Positions 15,886 through 25,053 of a stretch of 45,318 nt of DNA are shown one piece after another. The position numbers and the translations under genes were made by a program. The stretch's first letter is position 1; each line of letters opens with the position of its first letter. The notes under the pieces are model-generated. The model saw nothing but the letters and a program-made list of their open reading frames with translations. It ran no database searches and had not been told where the DNA came from. The stretch spans positions 1 to 45,318 of the forward strand of contig DASTBU010000149.1 in the NCBI GenBank assembly GCA_035711845.1, given 5' to 3'. This stretch comes from DASTBU01 sp035711845 (GTDB lineage: Bacteria > Acidobacteriota > Vicinamibacteria > Vicinamibacterales > 2-12-FULL-66-21).

Positions 15886-17277
15886 ATGGTGTCCCGTCTG
15901 CTCTCTGCCCATCGATCCGGGCCACTCCTCATGCTGCTGTTCGGCGCGCTCCTGGCTGGCGCGACGGCGGCGCCGCTCCGATCGCAGGGAGGCAAGGCTG
16001 GCGATGCCGCGCAGGGCACGCGCACGTATGAAGACTTCGAGCGCCCCGCGGCATGCGCGACGTGCCACGTGGACCTCACGCGCCAGCACGAGCAGGCCAT
16101 GATGTCCCAGGCCTACGTGCACCACTGGGACGAGATCGAGTACTTCGAGCTGGCGGTGCCGCACGCGGAAAAGGATTCGAAGGTCGCCGGCGTGAAAGCC
16201 GGCTGCAACGGCTGCCATGCGCCGCTCGCATTTCTGGCCGGGGACATTCCCCCCAAACCACCGTCGGCGAAGAGCCGCGCGAACGAGGCGGTATCCTGCG
16301 ATTTCTGCCACACGGTGCGCGGGTTCGAAGGCGACACGCCGTTCAACTTCAACTGGATCGTCCAGCCCGGACGCGAGAAACAGGGCAACCGCGACGGGAT
16401 CGTGAGCCCGCACCACGTCACGATCAAGAACCCGTTCCTCTCCACCGCGGAATTCTGCGGCACGTGCCACAACGAGAAGAGCCCGTACGGAACCTGGGTC
16501 AAGGCCACGCACCTCGAATGGAAGGAAGGACCCCACGGCAAGGCGGGCATCGTCTGTCAGAACTGCCACATGCCGCCTGCGCCGGGCCGGAGCGCGCGCA
16601 TGGGCGGGGAGCTCCCCGACGTCCGCCAGCATCTCTTCCACGGCGCGCACGATCCGGGAAAGCTCGCGGGCGTCGTCGAAGTCCGCATTCATCCTGCAGT
16701 CCGGGAGGCGGAGCCCGGCGAGACGGTCCGTCTGACGGCGGTGCTCGTCAACGCCAAAGCCGGACACAAGGTGCCGACGGGATCTGCCGAGGAGCGCGTG
16801 CTCTGGCTGCACGTCGAGGCGACCGATGCCAGGGGCCGGTCCTTCCATCTGCCCGTGGATCGCAAGGGCTTCAAGGGCGAGGACTTCACCATCGCCTCGG
16901 ACGTACTCGCGTACCAGGACATCGGCGACATCAAGGGGCTCAACGGCTTCGAGGGGCTGAAACGGGACGGAGAGGTTCCGGTTGGCGATCGCATCTTCCG
17001 GTTGCCGTATCTGGATCCCAAGGGCCGCATGACGATCGCGCAATGGAACACCGCCAGCTTCGGACCGGACTACCGGCTCGCACCGCTGGAGGCGGTCAAC
17101 GAAACATTCTCCTGGCGGTTGCCAGCCGATCTGCCGCCTGGACCAATGACCGTCAAGGCCACCATCTACTACTCGCGGCTGGTCTCTTCGGTCGCCGAGT
17201 ACCTCGAGGTGCCGCGCGAGGAGTCGCAGCCCGTCCTCATCAACACGCACACCACCACATTCACGGTGTTGCCATGA
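15886..17277 (+). CDS. Periplasmic pentaheme cytochrome c
   Basis: 463 residues with a signal peptide (hydrophobic 12-28, cleavage near ATAAP). Five CxxCH heme sites: CATCH (57-61), CNGCH (107-111), CDFCH (138-142), CGTCH (191-195) and CQNCH (224-228). Several distal His residues (YVHHW, SPHHV, GPHGK) can serve as second ligands. The early part resembles cytochrome c554-type proteins. The C-terminal 230 residues have no heme and look like a beta-sandwich domain (VRLTAVLVNAKAGHKVPTG). It should carry electrons in the periplasm. The next gene encodes a monoheme outer-membrane beta-barrel protein, and a short ATGA overlap is possible, so the pair may form an electron path to the surface (inference). 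Confidence 0.9.
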   Translation: MVSRLLSAHRSGPLLMLLFGALLAGATAAPLRSQGGKAGDAAQGTRTYEDFERPAACATCHVDLTRQHEQAMMSQAYVHHWDEIEYFELAVPHAEKDSKVAGVKAGCNGCHAPLAFLAGDIPPKPPSAKSRANEAVSCDFCHTVRGFEGDTPFNFNWIVQPGREKQGNRDGIVSPHHVTIKNPFLSTAEFCGTCHNEKSPYGTWVKATHLEWKEGPHGKAGIVCQNCHMPPAPGRSARMGGELPDVRQHLFHGAHDPGKLAGVVEVRIHPAVREAEPGETVRLTAVLVNAKAGHKVPTGSAEERVLWLHVEATDARGRSFHLPVDRKGFKGEDFTIASDVLAYQDIGDIKGLNGFEGLKRDGEVPVGDRIFRLPYLDPKGRMTIAQWNTASFGPDYRLAPLEAVNETFSWRLPADLPPGPMTVKATIYYSRLVSSVAEYLEVPREESQPVLINTHTTTFTVLP

Positions 17278-17309
17278 ATCAGATACACACCCGTGCTCGA
17301 GGAAGAGCC

Positions 17310-18485
17310 ATGCGCATTCGATCCTGTCCGCTGCTGCTCGCCGCCCTTACGCTGGGCGCGTCGGTGCTCCCAGTCGAGAACGCGGAGGCGATCCCGGCCT
17401 TCGCGCGTCGCTATCAGTTCTCCTGCTCGACGTGCCATGCGCCCGTGCCGCGTCTGAAGCCGTACGGCGAGGCGTTTGCCGCGCGCGGTTTCAGGTTGGA
17501 AGACCCCAGCCAGGAGCCCCCGAGAGCGACCTACGACACAGGCGATCCGACGCTGCAGCTCTTTCGCGAACTGCCGCTCGCCCTACGCCTGGATGGCTAC
17601 GCTTCGATCAAGGACGACGTGAAAGCCGAGACCGATGTGGAGTGGCCGTGGGCGTTCAAGGTGCTCTCGGGCGGGCCGCTGAACGAGAAAATCTCCTACT
17701 ACCTGTATTTCATCCTCGAGAAGGGCGGCGTCGAAGGGCTGGAGGATGCGTACCTCCAGTTCAACGAGCCGTTGAGCCTGCCGATCAACGTGATGGCCGG
17801 GCAGTTCCAGGTGTGCGACCCGCTCTTCAAGCGCGAGCTTCGCCTGGAGCGGTTCGACTATGAGATCTTCAAGGTGCGAGTCGGCGCGTCGCCGGTCTCG
17901 CTGACCTACGATCGCGGGCTGGTTGCGTCGTGGACATTTCCGGGCGCCGTGGAGACTGTCTTCCAGGTCGTCAATGGGAACGGCATCGGCCGCGCCGACG
18001 AAGAGGAGAGCTTCGACGAGGACGGGCTCAAGAACGTGAGCCTCCGTGTCGCCCGGACGTTCGATCGGGTGCGGCTTGGCGTGTTCACGTATTGGGGCCG
18101 CACGCACGGAGCTGACGTGGAGAACCGCACATACTATGTCGGCCCCGACCTCGTGGTGAATGTGTCCGAGCAGGTCCAGCTGAACGCGCAGTACCTGGAA
18201 CGCCGCGACGACAATCCGTTCTTCGCCCTGCGTCCTGGCGACGAGTGGAGCACGCGCGGCGGATTTGGCGAGCTGGTCTACATGCCGCGCGGCCACGACG
18301 GCCGCTACGCGATCGCGGCACTCTACAACAACGTCCGGTCCGACGATCCGCTGGCGCGGCGCGAGAGCCTGTCGGGCACGCTCAGCTACCTGTTCGCTCG
18401 CAACGTTCGCGCGACAATCGAGGGAGGCAGGGACATCGAGCGCGAGGCGGCCCGTTTCAGCGTCGGCATCATGGCGGCGTTCTGA
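17310..18485 (+). CDS. Outer-membrane beta-barrel protein with an N-terminal heme c site
   Basis: 391 residues from ATG 17310 (AGGAAGAG upstream); an ATG at 17274 overlapping the cytochrome stop would add 12. The signal peptide ends near VENAEA. Directly after it comes FARRYQFSCSTCHAPVPRLK, with one CxxCH (39-43), then alternating beta-strand sequence to a terminal Phe (VGIMAAF), the usual C-terminus of an outer-membrane barrel. Strands such as VSLTYDRGLVASWTF and VQLNAQYLERR support this. Barrels with a single N-terminal heme next to multiheme cytochromes suggest electron transfer at the outer membrane; this is inference, and the partner would be the preceding gene product. Confidence 0.8.
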   Translation: MRIRSCPLLLAALTLGASVLPVENAEAIPAFARRYQFSCSTCHAPVPRLKPYGEAFAARGFRLEDPSQEPPRATYDTGDPTLQLFRELPLALRLDGYASIKDDVKAETDVEWPWAFKVLSGGPLNEKISYYLYFILEKGGVEGLEDAYLQFNEPLSLPINVMAGQFQVCDPLFKRELRLERFDYEIFKVRVGASPVSLTYDRGLVASWTFPGAVETVFQVVNGNGIGRADEEESFDEDGLKNVSLRVARTFDRVRLGVFTYWGRTHGADVENRTYYVGPDLVVNVSEQVQLNAQYLERRDDNPFFALRPGDEWSTRGGFGELVYMPRGHDGRYAIAALYNNVRSDDPLARRESLSGTLSYLFARNVRATIEGGRDIEREAARFSVGIMAAF

Positions 18486-18636
18486 ATCGCGCCGCGGCGC
18501 GCCGTCCCCGATCAGCATGCTGGCTGCGAATCCGGCTGCGTCGGTGCCCCGCGCAGCTGCCTGCCTCCAAGGCGCTGATCGTGCATCCTGCGCTCGACTC
18601 ATGTGAGAGACTCAAGGCATTCCATTTGCTTCTCAG

Positions 18637-19299
18637 ATGAGCATGGTCGGCCAGTTTGCGGATCGTCGTGAGGCCGGGCGACAGCTCGCGGCGGCGCTGG
18701 AGCGCTTCCGGAGCACCGCGGCGGTCGTTCTCGGCCTGCCCCGCGGCGGCGTTCCTGTGGCCTACGAGATTGCCACGGCGCTCGAGCTCCCGCTGGACGT
18801 CTACATCGTCCGCAAGCTCGGCGTGCCCGGGCACCGCGAGCTGGCGATGGGCGCCATCGCGTCCGGCGGCACGAAGGTCATCGACGACGAGCTGATTCAG
18901 GAGCTGGGCATCCCCGAGGCGGCCATTGCCGCTGTGATAGCCGAGGAGGAGCGCGAGCTCGCCGCCCGCGAACGGCTGTTCGCGACAGCCGACAGGATCC
19001 CGCTGGAGGGCCGGACGGTGATTCTGGTGGACGACGGCCTGGCAACCGGCTCGACCATGCGCGCGGCCGTGCGGGCCGTCCGGCAGCAGCAGCCGGCGAA
19101 GGTTGTGGTTGCCGTGCCTGTTGGCGCGCCCTCGACGTGCAAGGCCCTCGAGCAGGAAGCCGACGAGGTCGTCTGCCTCCAGACCCCCGAGCCGTTCTCG
19201 GCAGTTGGCCTCTGGTATCGCAGGTTCGACCAGACCCCTGATGACGAGGTGCGAGCGCTGCTCGCGGCGGCGCATCGCCGACACCTCAGACCACATTGA
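18637..19299 (+). CDS. Phosphoribosyltransferase family protein
   Basis: 220 residues. Type I phosphoribosyltransferase fold with LGLPRGGVPVAYEIA near the N-terminus, the long flexible hood at 80-120, and an intact PRPP-binding loop VILVDDGLATGST (128-140). The base or substrate is unknown. Relatives include the N-terminal half of Mycobacterium tuberculosis Rv0571c, a DosR-regulon protein. The ATG at 18637 or the one two codons later may be used. The next gene encodes a degenerate copy of the same fold fused to an esterase-like domain. Confidence 0.88.
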   Translation: MSMVGQFADRREAGRQLAAALERFRSTAAVVLGLPRGGVPVAYEIATALELPLDVYIVRKLGVPGHRELAMGAIASGGTKVIDDELIQELGIPEAAIAAVIAEEERELAARERLFATADRIPLEGRTVILVDDGLATGSTMRAAVRAVRQQQPAKVVVAVPVGAPSTCKALEQEADEVVCLQTPEPFSAVGLWYRRFDQTPDDEVRALLAAAHRRHLRPH

Positions 19300-19359
19300 T
19301 CGGTGACGCGGACTCACGCCCCCCGCGAGTTGCGTATGTCGCGCGTGGCTGGAGGGATC

Positions 19360-21327
19360 ATGCGGTATCGCGATCGCATCGACGCTGGAGGACATCTCGC
19401 GGCCCGCCTGGGCCAGTACGCCCACCGCTCGGACGTCGCGGTCGTGGCGGTGAGCGCCAGCGGATTGGCGGTTGCGCACGAGGTCGCCCGGCGGCTGCAC
19501 GTGCCCCTGGCCTGGCTGCCCGTCGCGGTGATTGAAGTGCCGGGGCGGCCGGGGCTCACCATGGGTGCCCTCGTGCATGACGGCCTGGCGGTGCTGGACG
19601 AGCGGATCATCGAGAATCTCGAGATTCCGCGTTCGACAGTCCAACAGGTAGGGGCGCACGCGCGGCTCCAGCTGGCCCGCACCGGCATGGCGGCCCATTC
19701 TGTCGCGGTCGCGGCGGTACACGAGCGGACGGTCATCCTCGTCGAGGACGGCCTTGTCGTCCCGGCCGTCGCCGAAGCCGCGACGCTCACGCTACAGAAG
19801 CTGGGTGCGGAGCGCATCGTGGTGGCCGCCGCCGTATGCCGTCGAGACGCCTGCAGCAGGGTACGACGGCTGGTGGACGAGCTGATCTGCCTGGCCGTAC
19901 CGGATCCGGTCATCCAGGTCGAGGAGGCATTCGACAGCTTTCCCCCGGTCGGGTCCGCGGACGTCCATCGTTATCTGCAGCCGGAGGCATCGGAGAAGGC
20001 CGAACGTGAACCGTCGGAGATCGTCAGATCTCTGTGCCGGCGTCTCACGGGAGACTGGGCCGACTACGATCACCTGCTCGACGGGATCGGCGATGCCCGT
20101 CTCGTCCTGCTCGGCGAAGCCACACACGGCACGCACGAGTTCTATCGCGAGCGCGCGATTATCACGCGCCGGTTGATCCAGGAAAAAGGGTTCGCGGCCG
20201 TCGCCGTCGAGGCAGATTGGCCCGACGCGTACCGCGTCAACCGCTACGTGCGCGGCACGGGCGGCGATGACGAGGCCGTTGACGCGCTGGAAGGATTCAA
20301 GCGCTTTCCCACGTGGATGTGGCGCAACGCCGACGTTCTGGACTTCGTCGGCTGGCTGCGCGCCAGGAACGACACACGCCGGCCGGAATCCCGCGTGGGC
20401 TTCTACGGCCTCGATCTCTACAGCCTTGGCGCCTCGATCCAGGCCGTGCTCGACTACCTGGCCAAGGTGGATCCCGACGCGGAGGCGCGCGCACGCCGCC
20501 GTTATGCCTGCTTCGATCGCTTCGATGGAGAGATGCAGACCTATGCCCACGCTACAGGATCGGGCCTCTCTCCCTCGTGCGAACGCGTCGTCGTCGAACA
20601 GCTGATGGAGCTGCACCGGGCGCGCGCCGCCTACGCAAGCCGCGACGGCCGCGTCGCACCCGACGATTTTTTCTTCGCGGAGCAGAACGCACGACTGGTC
20701 AGGGATGCCGAGGAGTACTATCGAACGATGCTGCGCGGCCGGGCGGAATCCTGGAACCTGCGCGACCGGCACATGGCCGCCACGCTCGAGGATCTGCTGG
20801 CGTTCCTGGAACGGACCGTCCCGGGCGCCCGGGTTGTCGTCTGGGCGCACAACTCGCACATCGGCGACGCGCGCGCAACCAGCATGGGGCAGCAGGGCGA
20901 GCTGAATCTCGGGCAGCTCGTTCGCGAGCGGTTCGGCAGCGAGGCGGTCCTGGTCGGCTTCACGACCAGCACGGGAACCGTCACGGCCGCTTCCGACTGG
21001 GACGGTCCTCCCCAACGAAAGGAGCTGCGTCCGCCGCTTCCGGGCAGCTTCGAGCGACTGTTCCACGAAGTGGGCGCTCCGAGGATCCTGCTGCCGCTCA
21101 GGACCGAGCCCGCGCTCGCGCGGGTGCTGGACTCGCCGCGTCTCGAGCGGGCGATAGGCGTCCTGTATCTTCCCGCCACGGAGCGATCGAGCCACTACTT
21201 CCACGCGCGCCTCTCGTCGCAGTTCGACTACCTGCTGCACTTCGATCAGACCCGCGCGGTCGAGCCACTGGAGCGCACCGCTCAATGGAACGGCGAGATG
21301 GCCGAAACCTATCCATCCGGTCTTTGA
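19360..21327 (+). CDS. Degenerate phosphoribosyltransferase fused to an erythromycin-esterase-like domain
   Basis: About 655 residues from ATG 19360 (GGAGGG just upstream); GTG 19303 would add 19. Residues 1-190 align with the preceding phosphoribosyltransferase, but the PRPP loop has decayed: VILVEDGLVVPAVA stands where VILVDDGLATGST should be. Residues 215-655 are an erythromycin-esterase-type domain with LLGEATHGTHEFY (251-262) and VAVEADWPDAYRVNRYVRG (281 on), carrying the family's Glu/His residues. Architecture matches M. tuberculosis Rv2030c of the DosR regulon. These proteins are rarely true macrolide esterases; the substrate is unknown. Confidence 0.86.
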   Translation: MRYRDRIDAGGHLAARLGQYAHRSDVAVVAVSASGLAVAHEVARRLHVPLAWLPVAVIEVPGRPGLTMGALVHDGLAVLDERIIENLEIPRSTVQQVGAHARLQLARTGMAAHSVAVAAVHERTVILVEDGLVVPAVAEAATLTLQKLGAERIVVAAAVCRRDACSRVRRLVDELICLAVPDPVIQVEEAFDSFPPVGSADVHRYLQPEASEKAEREPSEIVRSLCRRLTGDWADYDHLLDGIGDARLVLLGEATHGTHEFYRERAIITRRLIQEKGFAAVAVEADWPDAYRVNRYVRGTGGDDEAVDALEGFKRFPTWMWRNADVLDFVGWLRARNDTRRPESRVGFYGLDLYSLGASIQAVLDYLAKVDPDAEARARRRYACFDRFDGEMQTYAHATGSGLSPSCERVVVEQLMELHRARAAYASRDGRVAPDDFFFAEQNARLVRDAEEYYRTMLRGRAESWNLRDRHMAATLEDLLAFLERTVPGARVVVWAHNSHIGDARATSMGQQGELNLGQLVRERFGSEAVLVGFTTSTGTVTAASDWDGPPQRKELRPPLPGSFERLFHEVGAPRILLPLRTEPALARVLDSPRLERAIGVLYLPATERSSHYFHARLSSQFDYLLHFDQTRAVEPLERTAQWNGEMAETYPSGL

Positions 21328-21338
21328 GGCCCATACCA

Positions 21339-21437
21339 TCGCGCGATCGGTGATCGGCGATCACATCGCCCGATCGCCCGATCGCCCGATTACATCGCTC
21401 GATTCGCTCGATCACCGATCGCGCGATCACGCGATTG
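21339..21437. repeat. Word repeat of GATCGCCC/GATCGC units
   Basis: About 100 bases of imperfect GATCG-based words (CGATCGCCCGATCGCCCGATCG in the middle) between two convergent genes. The minus-strand hydrolase frame runs into it and stops there, so its last residues (RDRAIGDRANRAM) come from the repeat. Confidence 0.8.
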
Positions 21438-22097
21438 AAGACGGCTCAAGTGGTTCACGAACCAGCTCCCCGCGAGGCGCGCGACCTCCTCCAGCGTCCC
21501 TGGCTCCTCGAACAGGTGTGTTGCTCCCGGCACGATGGCGAGCCGCCGCTCGCACCGCATCTGTGCGTACGCCTTCCTGTTGAGATCGATGACGACGTGG
21601 TCCTCGCCGCCGACGATCAGGAGGGTTGGCGCCTGGACCCGCGGCAGCGATTCGGCAGCCAGGTCGGGGCGGCCGCCGCGCGAGACGACGGCAGCGACCA
21701 GATCCGGTCGCTTGTCTGCGGCCATCAGCGCCGCTGCCGCCCCGGTGCTGGCGCCGAACAACCCGAATCGCAGGCCGGATATTGCCGGCTCACGCGCCGC
21801 CCAGTCGAGCGCGGCGACGACGCGCTCGGTGAGGAGGGCCATGTCGAAACGCAGTTCCGCGGTACGGTCGTCGATGATCTCTTCCGCCTCGGTGAGCAGA
21901 TCCATGAGCAGCGTGCCCAACCCCGCATCCCGCAGCGCCTGCGCGACCGCGCGGTTTCGCGGGCTATGACGGCTGCTGCCGCTGCCATGGGCGAAGAGAA
22001 CAAGGCCGAGGGCACGCTCAGCGACCTCGAGGTCGCCATGGAGAACGGCCCCTCCGGCGTCCGTCCGGATTGGCATCTGAATCGCTGTGCTGGCCAT
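21390..22097 (-). CDS. Dienelactone-hydrolase-like alpha/beta hydrolase
   Basis: 235 residues from ATG 22097, with GGGAGG eight bases upstream. The alpha/beta hydrolase fold shows LVLFAHGSGSSRHSPRN (33-48, oxyanion region), nucleophile Ser117 in GASTG, Asp166 in GGEDHVV and His194 in GATHLF. Relatives include the C-terminal half of M. tuberculosis Rv0571c, where the same domain is fused to a phosphoribosyltransferase; here it is encoded two genes away on the other strand. Natural substrate unknown. The final 13 residues are encoded by word-repeat DNA and are unlikely to matter for the fold. Confidence 0.85.
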   Translation of the reverse strand: MASTAIQMPIRTDAGGAVLHGDLEVAERALGLVLFAHGSGSSRHSPRNRAVAQALRDAGLGTLLMDLLTEAEEIIDDRTAELRFDMALLTERVVAALDWAAREPAISGLRFGLFGASTGAAAALMAADKRPDLVAAVVSRGGRPDLAAESLPRVQAPTLLIVGGEDHVVIDLNRKAYAQMRCERRLAIVPGATHLFEEPGTLEEVARLAGSWFVNHLSRLQSRDRAIGDRANRAM

Positions 22098-22165
22098 GAG
22101 AGGCCTCCCGTGATTTTCTGTCGTGGCAGGCGGGGCACGAGTGGTTATGCGAGGCTTGCTGCCGC

Positions 22166-23275
22166 CTAGGCCGACTGGAGCAACCCCTGTGCCGCAGGTC
22201 TCACGAACCACTGCGTCAGCACGCGGCGGGTGAACCGCGGGGAGGAGAGCAGCAGGCGTCCCACGGCGGCCGGAACCGCGGAGCGGAGGTAGCTGATGGT
22301 GGGGGAGGGCGCGGCCGACCGGATCGTTTCCGCGTAGGCCAGGAGATTTGATTCGCCGTAGAGCCCCCGGGCGGCCACGATAATCCGGGCCGCGAGCAGG
22401 CTGGACTCGATCGCGGGCCCAATCCCTTCGCCGCTCTCGGGCGACGCTAGGCCGGCCGCGTCGCCGACGAGTATCAGGCCGTCGGCTACCGGCGGGCGTG
22501 TCGGGGCGCCGGCGAGCAGGTAGGCGTGGCCGCGCCACGGCTGATTCAGGACACTCACGGGCACTTTACCGGACGCCGACAGCATCGAGATGAACGCCTC
22601 CACGTGGCGGTTGAAGCCCTCGGCCGTCCGGCGACCGATACCGACGTTGAGGTAATCCCCTTTCCGGACGCACCACCCGTATCCCTCGAGATCTCGGCCG
22701 AAATAGAGCTCCGGCGTATCGGGATCGACAAGGCAGGCTTCTGAAGGAGCCAGGCGCACCTCGATCTCGCGCGCGACGACGAGTCCCTTCCTGATGTTGG
22801 GACGAATCCGGCGAGCGACCGGGCAGAAATGGCCGCCGGCGCCGACCACAAGCGGGGCAGCCACGGTTTCGTTCGCGATCCAGTAGCTTCCATCCCGGCG
22901 AAGCGACTCGAGCGGCCTTCCCTCGATCACGTGCGCCCCGGATCGGCGGAGCAGGAACGCATCGAACTCGAAGCGCCGCACCGCATAGCTCACGACGTCG
23001 GCGTACCGCGTCTCGACGGGCCGTCCCGTATCGCAGGCCGTCCTGAAGCCCTGCAGTCCCTGAAGCGTGAGTCCCGCCGATCGGTATTCCTCCGGGGTCA
23101 GGCGAAGCGAGCTGAGGACGGCGGGCGTGATCCATCCCGCGCAGACTTTGTCCCGCGGAAACCGGGCGCGATCGAGGACCACGACGTCCGCTCCTGCTTC
23201 CCGCAGCGCGCCGGCACACGTCGAGCCGGCGGGCCCGCCACCGACGATCAGGACGTCACAGCTGCGGAGCGACAT
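22166..23275 (-). CDS. Geranylgeranyl-reductase-family FAD oxidoreductase
   Basis: 369 residues. Dinucleotide-binding DVLIVGGGPAGSTCAGAL at the N-terminus, VVVLDRARFPRDKVCAGW as the family's substrate-side motif, and GLILVGDAAGLASPESGEG as the second FAD motif. Members reduce isoprenoid double bonds or otherwise act on lipid-like substrates. The start lies six bases after the stop of the cyclopropane-fatty-acid-synthase-like gene, so the two are one operon. That suggests the enzyme acts on the modified acyl chain or on a membrane lipid (inference). A plain monooxygenase is a less likely alternative. Confidence 0.85.
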   Translation of the reverse strand: MSLRSCDVLIVGGGPAGSTCAGALREAGADVVVLDRARFPRDKVCAGWITPAVLSSLRLTPEEYRSAGLTLQGLQGFRTACDTGRPVETRYADVVSYAVRRFEFDAFLLRRSGAHVIEGRPLESLRRDGSYWIANETVAAPLVVGAGGHFCPVARRIRPNIRKGLVVAREIEVRLAPSEACLVDPDTPELYFGRDLEGYGWCVRKGDYLNVGIGRRTAEGFNRHVEAFISMLSASGKVPVSVLNQPWRGHAYLLAGAPTRPPVADGLILVGDAAGLASPESGEGIGPAIESSLLAARIIVAARGLYGESNLLAYAETIRSAAPSPTISYLRSAVPAAVGRLLLSSPRFTRRVLTQWFVRPAAQGLLQSA

Positions 23276-23281
23276 GCCGGC

Positions 23282-24517
23282 CTACGTGCGATGCGACGGG
23301 CGCAGCCAGTGGACGACGGGCCCTCCCGCAGGCGCGCACAGCACCTGGAAGAGCTGCATCCAGCCAGTCGTGAACGCCGCCTCGGATCCGGCGAGATAGA
23401 GCTGCCAGGCTCGGCAGAATTCCGCGCCGAAGCGCTCCGTTACGAACGCCTCCGCCCGATCGAAGCGCGCCCGCCAGTCGGCGAGGGTCCGCGCGTAATG
23501 GAGCCGCAGGTTTTCGACGTCGAGGACGCTCAACTCGGCAGGCTCGAGAATGTCGGTCGTGACCTCGCCCAGCGTTGGAGGATAGGCGCCAGGAAAGATT
23601 CGTTGGCGAATCCACGCGTTCAGAGGACGGGGATGATCCCGGCCGATGAAGTGCAGCAGCGCCCGGCCGCTCGAGGGCTTCACGGTCCGTTTCAGGACGT
23701 CGGCGAGCGCGCCGAAGCCCTTGCGTCCGACGTGCTCGAGCATGCCGATCGAAACGAACGCATCGTAGGTGCCGGTGATATTGCGGTAGTCGTCCTCGAT
23801 GAATCGCACGCGATCGGACACGTCGAGCGCTGCGGCGCGGGTCCGCGCGTGTTGAATCTGCTCGCGGGAAATGTTGAACGCCTTCACGATCACGCCGTAA
23901 TAGCGGGCCATGTGCAGTGAGAGCGCGCCCCAGCCGCAGCCTGCCTCGACAACGGTTTCGCCCGGCTGGAGGTTCAGCTTTCGGCACACGAGATCCAGCT
24001 TGTGGACCTGCGCCTCCTCCAGGGTCGCGTCCGGAGACGGATAGCAGGCGCAGGTGTAGACCATCTCCCTGTCGAGCCACAGGCGATAGAAATCGTTGCC
24101 GATATCGTAGTGATGGTGGACGTTCTGCCGCGCGGTCAGGTGGTCGTTCATGGGTGCGAGCCAGAGGGCCATGCGCTCCCGCCAGGTTGGTATGCCCGGT
24201 TTCGAGAGCCGCGACAGCGCCTCGACGAGGCGTCCAAGGTCACCGCGCACCAGGACTCGCTCCGTCTCGTACCCTTCGCCGAAATACAGATCCGGATTGA
24301 CGATCAGTCCCACGAGGACGCGGCGATCGAGGACGATCAGGTCGGCGATGGCCGGGCCCGGAAGATCGCCGGTCGTGCCGTCCCATAACTCGAGTCGAAT
24401 GTTCGCGCGGGCCAGGGTCGCCTGGAGTTTTCGCCCCAGCCAACGATCAAGGGCGCCGGCCGGGTGGGCTGTCACGGGGGATGGCCGATGAAAGGGCAGA
24501 ACGAGTCCGCTGCGCAT
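23282..24517 (-). CDS. Cyclopropane-fatty-acyl-phospholipid synthase family methyltransferase
   Basis: 411 residues from ATG 24517. The N-terminal domain (about 25-110) is the lipid-binding part; NVHHHYDIGNDFYRLWLD (142-159) is the family signature; EAGCGWGALS (191-200) is the SAM site; further conserved pieces are FNISREQIQHA, SIGMLEHVGRKGF and HFIGRDHPRPLNAWI. Such enzymes add a methylene or methyl group from SAM to unsaturated acyl chains in the membrane. The FAD reductase gene follows at six bases. A mid-chain methylation-plus-reduction pathway is possible but unproven. No strong ribosome-binding site is seen. Confidence 0.92.
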   Translation of the reverse strand: MRSGLVLPFHRPSPVTAHPAGALDRWLGRKLQATLARANIRLELWDGTTGDLPGPAIADLIVLDRRVLVGLIVNPDLYFGEGYETERVLVRGDLGRLVEALSRLSKPGIPTWRERMALWLAPMNDHLTARQNVHHHYDIGNDFYRLWLDREMVYTCACYPSPDATLEEAQVHKLDLVCRKLNLQPGETVVEAGCGWGALSLHMARYYGVIVKAFNISREQIQHARTRAAALDVSDRVRFIEDDYRNITGTYDAFVSIGMLEHVGRKGFGALADVLKRTVKPSSGRALLHFIGRDHPRPLNAWIRQRIFPGAYPPTLGEVTTDILEPAELSVLDVENLRLHYARTLADWRARFDRAEAFVTERFGAEFCRAWQLYLAGSEAAFTTGWMQLFQVLCAPAGGPVVHWLRPSHRT

Positions 24518-25053
24518 ATTCACCTCACCAGTCAAGGCAGTTCCCCGGGAGGATCGACACGGTCGCGGACTCGGCCCGAGTGGGTCGCCAGTGTTCGGCG
24601 CTCGGGAGGGCGCGTCTCTGCCGTTCCCCCGCAGGGATTGACGGATTATCGCCAAATCCAGCCAGGAATCCAGCATCCGACCTGCCGCCGTTTCCTCCGC
24701 TAGGATACGGAAGCCCAGCAGGAGGTCTCGAAATCCGGAACGGCGGAACGGCGTCAGCCGCATGCTTGCCGGTTGGAGCGCTTCAGCAGTATCCGCGAGA
24801 TTATCCGACGCTGCCGTGGTCCGGGATTTGCTCCGGCGATCGGTGTCGGGGCGACGCCTTCGCGTGTGGGCCACGCGTGTGAGCTCGGAAACCGCTGCTG
24901 ACGCTTCAGAGGATTGCAGACTCTGTTCTCGCGGCGTTTCAGGGTGCACGGCACGGCGGAGAAACGCGCCTCGACGTTTGTGTTCGCTCCGCGGCGCCAC
25001 CGCCGCCTCCGCGGGTGGCCGGCCTCCATCCTGCAGTGGACAAGGATGCAGCC
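24518..25053. other. Intergenic gap with no gene recognised
   Basis: 536 bases between two divergent genes (cyclopropane synthase leftward, universal stress protein rightward). Frames here are open because of high GC but lack recognisable protein sequence. I saw no riboswitch, strong palindrome or clear promoter; divergent promoters should lie within it. Confidence 0.55.

Noticed and set aside
18616..18629. GG-N10-GC sigma54-like match just before the phosphoribosyltransferase gene
   Set aside because: A transcript from it would begin at or after the start codon at 18637, and the -24 element has only GGCA; chance match more likely.
19360..21327. Macrolide resistance by erythromycin esterase; likewise aminoglycoside resistance at 32973-34550
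   Set aside because: Both domains occur in fusions known from dormancy regulons (Rv2030c and Rv2004c types) with no link to resistance; domain similarity alone does not support the activity.
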